This document shows, in pieces, positions 58,605 through 64,000 of a stretch of 64,000 nt of DNA (position 1 is the stretch's first letter; each line of letters begins with the position of its first letter). The notes beneath the pieces were generated by a model. It ran no database searches and was not told where the DNA came from. It saw only the letters and a list, made by a program, of their open reading frames with translations. Location of the stretch: positions 1-64,000 of the forward strand of contig NZ_FOET01000014.1 in NCBI RefSeq assembly GCF_900110735.1, in the 5' to 3' direction. A program made the translations under genes and the position numbers. This DNA is from Streptomyces radiopugnans. GTDB lineage: Bacteria; Actinomycetota; Actinomycetes; Streptomycetales; Streptomycetaceae.

Positions 58605-59387
58605 TCACGGGGACGGTCCCTCCGCGCGGAGCCGGACGTGCCGGCGCCGGGCCCAGGACGCGGCCACCACCATGACCAGCGCCGCCCCCACTCCGGACAC
58701 GCCGGTGACCGGTGAGCCCCGAGCGGCTACCGTCCGCATCGCGTCGCCCCGCCGCCTTCCCGGGTCCGCAGGAAGCGGAACCCCCAGCACTGGGAGGAGC
58801 CGGGAGGGACCGCGGTCGAGCAGGGAGAGCGGATCCAGATAGGCGTCACCGCGGCGCAGCCCCCAGTGCAGACACCCCGCCGGGCAGTGGAAGCCGTCCC
58901 GCTCCAGCACGCCCACCACATCCCCCGCCGCGACCCGGTCGCCCTCGCGCACCCGCGCGCCGACCGGCTCGTACGTCGTACGCAGCGGAGGGGACCCCGT
59001 GCCCGCGAGTTCGACCGAGACCACCCCGCGTCCGGCGACCTCCCCGGCGAACGAGACCCGGCCCGCGGCCACCGCGCGCACCGGCTCCCCGGGGCGAGCC
59101 GCCAGGTCCACGCCGCGGTGGCCGGCCGACCACCGTTCGGGCGGGGGATCCCAGCCGCGTCCGACCGCTCCAGGCACCGGTCTGACCCGGCCGGGTCCGG
59201 ACGGGACGTCGGCCGGGGCGCCGGACGGGACGTCGGCCGGGGCGCCGGACGGGACGTCGGCCGGGCGGCCGTCCCCGGGAGCGGCACGGGCCGCAGCGGC
59301 CCCCGCGGCCGGAAGCGGCAGCGACAGGAGAATCGACAGGCAGAGCGGCAGGCAGCGCGGCGGCGTGGCGCGGAGTCGGCGTCCCAT
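58605..59387 (-). CDS. Secreted M23-family peptidase-like protein
   Basis: 260 residues. A signal peptide (about 1-33, LCLSILLSLPLPAAGAAAARA) leads to a Pro/Gly-rich linker with three DVPSGAPA units, then an M23/LytM domain: WSAGHRGVDLAARPGEPVRAVAAGRV contains H-x3-D (zinc ligands) and LHWGLRRGDAYLDPL provides the H-x-H-like site, here LHWG with only one His, so the metal site may be incomplete. A C-terminal hydrophobic segment (SGVGAALVMVVAASW) is a likely membrane anchor. Such proteins cut or remodel peptidoglycan, or act as inactive amidase activators. Divergent from rpsB. Confidence 0.82.
   Translation of the reverse strand: MGRRLRATPPRCLPLCLSILLSLPLPAAGAAAARAAPGDGRPADVPSGAPADVPSGAPADVPSGPGRVRPVPGAVGRGWDPPPERWSAGHRGVDLAARPGEPVRAVAAGRVSFAGEVAGRGVVSVELAGTGSPPLRTTYEPVGARVREGDRVAAGDVVGVLERDGFHCPAGCLHWGLRRGDAYLDPLSLLDRGPSRLLPVLGVPLPADPGRRRGDAMRTVAARGSPVTGVSGVGAALVMVVAASWARRRHVRLRAEGPSP
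59197..59265. repeat. 24-bp tandem repeat, almost three copies
   Basis: CCGGACGGGACGTCGGCCGG plus GGCG, repeated at 59197, 59221 and 59245 (the last incomplete). In frame it encodes the DVPSGAPA repeats of the secreted protein. Confidence 0.85.
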
Positions 59388-59739
59388 GAGCACAGCGTGG
59401 CGCGGAGAGCGGGACGGAGTTGATCTCGGGCGAGGACTGTGGAGTACCGGCCGGTTGTGGACAACCGCGTCACCCGGTCCGGGGACGGCACCGCCCGCCG
59501 CGGCGGTGTCCGCAACCCATGCGTGTCGCCCGCCGCTTCCCCGGTCCCGTACACTTCTGGTGCGATCCGGGTCACCGGATCGACTTCGCACGCCCCGCCA
59601 CCCTCCACAGGCGGCCGCGCACCTCGGTCCTCGAAGACGGTCTTCAACCCGTGAACTTCGCAGGCAAGCGCGTCGGGGCGTCAGGAGCGGCGGCCGTCCG
59701 GCCGCCGTGTACAACCGAGTGATCCAAGGAGATACGGCC
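59388..59739. other. Upstream region of rpsB
   Basis: About 350 bp between divergent genes. TACACT at 59550-59555 could be a -10 for rpsB, which would give a leader of about 180 nt; a matching -35 is not clear. TGTGGACAA at 59456 matches a DnaA-box sequence but is alone. Nothing else is evident. Confidence 0.35.
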
Positions 59740-60639
59740 ATGGCCGTCGTCACGATGCGGGAGCTGCTGGAGAGCGGCGTCCACTTCGGGCACCAGACCC
59801 GCCGCTGGAACCCGAAGATGAAGCGCTTCATCTTCACCGAGCGCAACGGCATCTACATCATCGACCTGCTCCAGTCGCTGTCGTACATCGACCGCGCCTA
59901 CGAGTTCGTCAAGGAGACCGTCGCCCACGGCGGCTCCATCATGTTCGTCGGCACCAAGAAGCAGGCCCAGGAGGCCATCGCCGAGCAGGCCACGCGCGTG
60001 GGCATGCCCTACGTCAACCAGCGCTGGCTCGGCGGCATGCTGACCAACTTCTCGACCGTCCACAAGCGTCTGCAGCGCCTGAAGGAGCTCGAGCAGATCG
60101 ACTTCGAGGACGTGGCCGCCTCGGGCCTCACCAAGAAGGAGCTCCTGGTCCTCTCCCGCGAGAAGGCCAAGCTGGAGAAGACCCTCGGCGGTATCCGCGA
60201 CATGCAGAAGGTGCCCAGCGCCGTCTGGATCGTGGACACCAAGAAGGAGCACATCGCCGTCGGTGAGGCGCGCAAGCTCAACATCCCGGTCGTCGCGATC
60301 CTCGACACCAACTGCGACCCGGACGAGGTCGACTACAAGATCCCGGGCAACGACGACGCGATCCGCTCCGTCACCCTGCTCACCCGTGTGATCGCCGACG
60401 CCGTCGCCGAGGGCCTCATCGCCCGCTCCGGCGCCGCCGGCGAGGGCAAGGGCGAGAAGGCCGCCGGCGAGCCGCTCGCCGAGTGGGAGCGCGAGCTGCT
60501 CGAGGGCGACGCCCAGAAGGCCGCCGAGTCCAAGGAGGAGGGCGAGGCCCAGGCCCCGGCCGCCGCCGAGGAGCAGGCCGCCCCCGCCGAGGAGCAGGCC
60601 GCCCCCGCCGAGGGCGAGAAGCCGGCCGAGCAGGCCTGA
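59740..60639 (+). CDS. rpsB: 30S ribosomal protein S2
   Basis: S2 (299 residues). AVVTMRELLESGVHFGHQTRRWNPKM, FVGTKKQAQEAI and RWLGGMLTNF are canonical. The C-terminal 60 residues are a Glu/Ala-rich extension with a duplicated EEQAAPA unit, longer than in E. coli. ATG with AAGGAGA upstream. First gene of rpsB-tsf-pyrH-frr. Confidence 0.98.
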   Translation: MAVVTMRELLESGVHFGHQTRRWNPKMKRFIFTERNGIYIIDLLQSLSYIDRAYEFVKETVAHGGSIMFVGTKKQAQEAIAEQATRVGMPYVNQRWLGGMLTNFSTVHKRLQRLKELEQIDFEDVAASGLTKKELLVLSREKAKLEKTLGGIRDMQKVPSAVWIVDTKKEHIAVGEARKLNIPVVAILDTNCDPDEVDYKIPGNDDAIRSVTLLTRVIADAVAEGLIARSGAAGEGKGEKAAGEPLAEWERELLEGDAQKAAESKEEGEAQAPAAAEEQAAPAEEQAAPAEGEKPAEQA

Positions 60640-60657
60640 CCGACGCCGCAGGTGGTA

Positions 60658-60694
60658 CGGCCGGGGGCAGTGCCATGAGCGCCGCCCCCGGCCG
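60658..60694 (+). terminator. Hairpin between rpsB and tsf
   Basis: 11-bp arms CGGCCGGGGGC / GCCCCCGGCCG with a 15-nt loop. No T-run; possibly an attenuator that sets the S2 to EF-Ts ratio. Confidence 0.6.
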
Positions 60695-60754
60695 CATGCC
60701 CGTCCCGTAGATCGATCCATCCTCATCGACCTTTCGAGAAGAGATTCACCGACC

Positions 60755-61591
60755 ATGGCGAACTACACCGCCGCTGACGTCAAGAAGCTCCGTGAGCTCA
60801 CCGGCGCCGGCATGATGGACTGCAAGAAGGCGCTGGACGAGGCCGAGGGCAACGTCGACAAGGCCGTCGAGATCCTGCGCGTCAAGGGCCAGAAGGGCGT
60901 CGCCAAGCGCGAGTCCCGCACCGCCGAGAACGGCGCCGTCGTCTCCCTGATCGCCGACGACAAGAAGTCCGGTGTGCTGGTCGAGCTCAAGTGCGAGACC
61001 GACTTCGTCGCCAAGGGCGAGAAGTTCCTCGCCGTGGCCGACGCCATCGCCGCCCACGTCGCCGCCACCTCCCCGGCCGACATCGAGGCGCTGCTCGCCT
61101 CCGAGATCGAGTCCGGCAAGACCGTGCGGACGTACGTGGACGAGGCCAACGCCACCCTCGGCGAGAAGATCGTCCTCGACCGCTTCGCGCAGTTCTCCGG
61201 CGGCTACGTGGCCGCCTACATGCACCGCACCAGCCCGGACCTGCCCCCGCAGGTCGGTGTCCTGGTCGAGCTGGAGCAGGAGAACGCCGAGGTCGCCAAG
61301 GACGTCGCGCAGCACATCGCCGCGTTCGCCCCGAAGTTCCTCTCCCGCGAGGACGTTCCGGAGGAGACCGTCGCCAACGAGCGCCGCGTCGCCGAGGCCA
61401 CCGCGCGCGAGGAGGGCAAGCCCGAGCAGGCCCTGCCGAAGATCGTCGAGGGCCGCGTGAACGGCTTCTTCAAGGAGAACTGCCTCCTGGACCAGCCCTT
61501 CGCCAAGGACAACAAGAAGTCCGTCCAGAAGGTCCTGGGCGAGGCCGGTGTCACGCTGAAGCGCTTCGCCCGCTTCCGCGTCGGCGCCTGA
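60755..61591 (+). CDS. tsf: Elongation factor Ts
   Basis: EF-Ts (278 residues) exchanges nucleotide on EF-Tu. ADVKKLRELTGAGMMDCKKAL, CETDFVAKGEKFL and GFFKENCLLDQPF are canonical. ATG with AAGAGA upstream. The length is normal for a high-G+C actinobacterium. Followed by a long inverted repeat before pyrH. Confidence 0.98.
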   Translation: MANYTAADVKKLRELTGAGMMDCKKALDEAEGNVDKAVEILRVKGQKGVAKRESRTAENGAVVSLIADDKKSGVLVELKCETDFVAKGEKFLAVADAIAAHVAATSPADIEALLASEIESGKTVRTYVDEANATLGEKIVLDRFAQFSGGYVAAYMHRTSPDLPPQVGVLVELEQENAEVAKDVAQHIAAFAPKFLSREDVPEETVANERRVAEATAREEGKPEQALPKIVEGRVNGFFKENCLLDQPFAKDNKKSVQKVLGEAGVTLKRFARFRVGA

Positions 61592-61693
61592 CCCGTACGC
61601 CCGCTCCCGGTTAGGGTCGGGGTACGGGGGCCCGTCCCGGTGCGTCGCGCACTGAGCGCAGGCGCGTACGGACCGGACGACCGCAGTTGTGAC

Positions 61694-61749
61694 GAGGAGG
61701 CCATTGCCGCTTTCGGGGACCGAGAGGAACCACCGGCAATGGCCTCCTC
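61694..61749 (+). terminator. Long inverted repeat between tsf and pyrH
   Basis: Perfect 16-bp arms GAGGAGGCCATTGCCG / CGGCAATGGCCTCCTC with a 24-nt loop. No T-run follows; it may attenuate or stabilise the upstream mRNA. Confidence 0.65.
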
Positions 61750-61773
61750 ACGCGTGTGCACGAGGAGATCCGC

Positions 61774-62547
61774 ATGAAACAGGGCAACGACCCCGGAGGC
61801 AAAGCCTCCGACAAGGACCGCGACCGCCGCCGCCGCTTCCTGCTGAAGCTCTCCGGTGAGGCGTTCGCCGGCGGTGGAGGGCTCGGAGTCGACCCCGACG
61901 TCGTGCACAAGGTCGCCCGCGAGATCGCAGCCGTGGTCCGCGACGGCGCCGAGATCGCCGTCGTCATCGGCGGCGGCAACTTCTTCCGCGGTGCCGAGCT
62001 CCAGCAGCGCGGCATGGACCGGGCCCGGTCCGACTACATGGGCATGCTCGGCACGGTCATGAACTGCCTCGCTCTCCAGGACTTCCTGGAGAAAGAGGGC
62101 ATCGACTCCCGTGTGCAGACCGCCATCACCATGGGGCAGGTCGCCGAGCCGTACATCCCGCTGCGCGCCGTGCGGCACCTGGAGAAGGGGCGCGTGGTCA
62201 TCTTCGGTGCGGGCATGGGCATGCCGTACTTCTCCACCGACACCACCGCCGCCCAGCGCGCCCTGGAGATCGACGCCGAGGCCCTGCTGATGGGCAAGAA
62301 CGGCGTGGACGGCGTCTACGACTCCGACCCGGCGACCAACCCCGACGCGGTGAAGTTCGACGCCCTGGAGTACGGCGAGGTCATCGCCCGCGAGCTGAGG
62401 GTGGCCGACGCCACCGCCATCACCCTCTGCCGCGACAACAAGCTCCCGATCCTGGTCTTCGAGCTGCTGGCGGAGGGGAATATCGCCAGGGCGGTCCGGG
62501 GTGAGAAGATCGGCACACTGGTGAGCGACCAGGGCTCCCGGGCCTGA
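61774..62547 (+). CDS. pyrH: UMP kinase
   Basis: PyrH (257 residues) phosphorylates UMP to UDP and is allosterically controlled by GTP and UTP. FLLKLSGEAFAG, VVIGGGNFFRGAE, SDYMGMLGTVMNCLAL and GMGMPYFSTDTTAAQRALEI are typical. The first 20 residues are charged and unconserved. ATG 61774 with GAGGAG; an upstream in-frame ATG at 61756 has no good ribosome-binding site. Confidence 0.97.
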   Translation: MKQGNDPGGKASDKDRDRRRRFLLKLSGEAFAGGGGLGVDPDVVHKVAREIAAVVRDGAEIAVVIGGGNFFRGAELQQRGMDRARSDYMGMLGTVMNCLALQDFLEKEGIDSRVQTAITMGQVAEPYIPLRAVRHLEKGRVVIFGAGMGMPYFSTDTTAAQRALEIDAEALLMGKNGVDGVYDSDPATNPDAVKFDALEYGEVIARELRVADATAITLCRDNKLPILVFELLAEGNIARAVRGEKIGTLVSDQGSRA

Positions 62548-62612
62548 CGCCGAGGGCGGACACGAAACGACGTCCGTACGGGAGCCGCGGTACACGGCAC
62601 CGTACGGCAACT

Positions 62613-62634
62613 CCGTGCCGCACGATGGGCACGG
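62613..62634 (+). terminator. Small hairpin between pyrH and frr
   Basis: CCGTGCC-N8-GGCACGG, a 7-bp stem without a T-run. Confidence 0.35.
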
Positions 62635-62719
62635 TACGGGGATGGACAACAGCCTGCCGGTCGGACACCGTGCAGGAATCAGGGCTTTCCGGCTCAATTC
62701 ATCGAACCAGGAGCACGTG

Positions 62720-63277
62720 GTGATCGAAGAGACCCTCCTCGAGGCCGAGGAGAAGATGGAGAAGGCGGTCGTCGTCGCCAAGGAGGACTTCGCCGCGATC
62801 CGCACCGGCCGTGCGCACCCGGCGATGTTCAACAAGATCGTGGCCGACTACTACGGCGCGATGACCCCGATCAACCAGCTCGCGTCGTTCTCGGTGCCCG
62901 AGCCGCGCATGGCCGTGGTCACCCCGTTCGACAAGAGCGCGCTGCGCAACATCGAGCAGGCCATCCGTGACTCCGACCTCGGCGTCAACCCCTCCAACGA
63001 CGGCAACATCATCCGCGTCGTCTTCCCGGAGCTGACCGAGCAGCGCCGCCGGGAGTACATCAAGGTCGCCAAGGGCAAGGCCGAGGACGCCAAGATCTCC
63101 ATCCGCAGCGTCCGCCGCAAGGCCAAGGAGGCCATCGACAAGGCGATCAAGGACGGCGACATCGGCGAGGACGAGGGCCGCCGCGCCGAGAAGGAGCTCG
63201 ACGACACCACCTCCAAGTACGTCACGCAGGTGGACGAACTGCTCAAGCACAAGGAAGCCGAGCTTCTCGAGGTCTGA
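62720..63277 (+). CDS. frr: Ribosome recycling factor
   Basis: RRF (185 residues) splits post-termination ribosomes with EF-G. EETLLEAEEKMEKAVVVAKED, AIRTGRAHPAMFNKI, LASFSVPEPRMAVVTPFDKS and the C-terminal helix KELDDTTSKYVTQVDELLKHKE are canonical. Two adjacent GTG codons (62717, 62720) follow CAGGAG; I use the second. cdsA follows after 22 bp. Confidence 0.97.
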   Translation: MIEETLLEAEEKMEKAVVVAKEDFAAIRTGRAHPAMFNKIVADYYGAMTPINQLASFSVPEPRMAVVTPFDKSALRNIEQAIRDSDLGVNPSNDGNIIRVVFPELTEQRRREYIKVAKGKAEDAKISIRSVRRKAKEAIDKAIKDGDIGEDEGRRAEKELDDTTSKYVTQVDELLKHKEAELLEV

Positions 63278-63299
63278 GGTTTTCGAGGCTGCGATTTTC

Positions 63300-64000
63300 G
63301 TGAACGACTCATCCTGGGGAGCACCACCGTCGGGCGCCGGGCCCTCCGGTCGCCCCGGCCACCCCGCTCATCCCGGCCACTTCGGATACCGGAGCACTCA
63401 CGAACAGGGTTTCTCCTCCCCGCTTCGCGCAGAGGTGGCACAGGCCCCGGCGGGTTACACGCACGAGGACGCCGACGCGTCGCAGACTCGGCGTATGCCC
63501 ATCGTGCCCGACGCCCCCGGCGGTGACCAGGACGATCGTGACAGCCGGGCGGCCGGGCGGCCGTTCGACGGCGGCCCCGTCCCCGGCGGCGGCCGGCCCG
63601 AACCGAGGACCGGTCCCGAACCGAGGACCGGTCCCGGAGCGGAGCCCGCCGCCCCCTCGCCCCGGGGCCGTTCCTCGGGCCGCAAGCGGGCGGGCCGCGA
63701 CCTGCGTGCCGCGATAGGGGTCGGCCTGGGGCTGGGCGCCGTCATCATCGCCTCGCTCTTCGTCTACAAGCACGTCTTCGTCGGCGTGATCGTCGCCGCC
63801 GTCGTGGTCGGGCTGTGGGAGCTGACCTCCCGCCTCGCCGAACGCAAGCAGATCAGGGTGCCGCTGGTGCCGCTGGCCGTCGGCGGCGCCGCGATGGTCG
63901 TCGCCGGTTACGTCCGCGGTGCGGAGGGCGCCTGGGTGGCCACGGCACTCACCGCGCTGGCCGTGCTGGTGTGGCGGATGACGGAGGACCCGACGGAGTA
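63300..64000 (+). CDS. cdsA: Phosphatidate cytidylyltransferase, 3' end outside window
   Basis: CdsA makes CDP-diacylglycerol for phospholipid synthesis. The first 140 residues form a Gly/Pro/Arg-rich cytoplasmic region with a duplicated EPRTGP unit, an extension typical of Streptomyces. From about residue 140 hydrophobic helices appear (AIGVGLGLGAVIIASLFVY, VGVIVAAVVVGLWEL, AVGGAAMVVAGYV). The catalytic CdsA signature lies beyond the window. GTG start at 63300; identity rests on the position after frr and these features. Confidence 0.85.
   Translation, partial: MNDSSWGAPPSGAGPSGRPGHPAHPGHFGYRSTHEQGFSSPLRAEVAQAPAGYTHEDADASQTRRMPIVPDAPGGDQDDRDSRAAGRPFDGGPVPGGGRPEPRTGPEPRTGPGAEPAAPSPRGRSSGRKRAGRDLRAAIGVGLGLGAVIIASLFVYKHVFVGVIVAAVVVGLWELTSRLAERKQIRVPLVPLAVGGAAMVVAGYVRGAEGAWVATALTALAVLVWRMTEDPTE

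Noticed and set aside
59456..59464. TGTGGACAA, an exact complement of the Streptomyces DnaA-box TTGTCCACA, upstream of rpsB.
   Set aside because: It is a single copy. One 9-mer of this kind is expected by chance in a window of this size, and oriC with its dnaA-dnaN context is not here.

Overview
The window is chromosomal DNA from a Streptomyces or very close relative. The reasons are the very high G+C with G/C in almost every third codon position, frequent GTG and TTG starts, the sporulation sigma factor WhiG, the regulators NdgR and NsdA, a lysine-tailed HU protein (HupS), a conservon GTPase, and four consecutive type I signal peptidases. Gene order closely follows what I recall of the S. 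coelicolor core region around cvn - gltX - leuCD - smc - ffh - rpsP - whiG - rpsB - cdsA. Names resting on that comparison come from family knowledge; no search was run.

Layout. 1-4100: the end of a conservon GTPase gene, an acylpyruvase-family enzyme, gltX, then tRNA-Gln and two identical tRNA-Glu genes. 4150-8350: ndgR diverging from leuCD, a small unknown gene, hupS. 8500-16000: a small CSD-like protein, cofC, an acyltransferase, gpsA, ddlA, a DUF3515 lipoprotein, a lone Lrp-type ligand-binding domain, thiL, thiD, rpmB. 16200-25700: a DAK2/FakA-like protein, recG, rsmD, coaD, a DivIVA-like coiled coil, DUF177, rpmF, rnc, mutM. 25700-34500: a CAP-domain protein, acylphosphatase, a small coiled-coil protein, smc, a glucose permease, ftsY. 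34500-43300: a prim-pol-like protein, nsdA, the nitrogen cluster amtB-glnK-glnD, ffh. 43400-49600: a methyltransferase, proS, a SprT-like protein, then rpsP-KH-rimM-trmD-rplS. 49600-56700: sipW-X-Y-Z, DUF2469, yraN, comM, dprA. 56900-64000: whiG, a TetR regulator, a secreted M23-family protein, rpsB-tsf-pyrH-frr and the start of cdsA.

How the genes work together. This is mainly a housekeeping block. Both SRP GTPases (Ffh, FtsY) lie here, with the signal peptidases that process exported proteins. Ribosomal protein genes are paired with RNA-modification genes (RimM, TrmD, RsmD) and two aminoacyl-tRNA synthetases. Chromosome maintenance is represented by Smc, HupS, RecG, MutM, ComM and DprA. Nitrogen control is represented by AmtB-GlnK-GlnD with a GlnR-type box upstream. 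Development and antibiotic control are represented by NdgR, RNase III (AbsB in S. coelicolor), NsdA and WhiG.

I found no mobile element, CRISPR array, prophage, defence island or biosynthetic cluster, and no convincing new multi-gene system. The unusual signals are small: repeat-derived protein ends, a degraded DUF397 remnant, unexplained palindromes near promoters, many probable leaderless genes, overlapping signal peptidase genes, a possible gene-loss scar after sipZ, and a few conserved proteins of unknown function (prim-pol-like, SprT-like, DUF2469, the pre-smc coiled coil).
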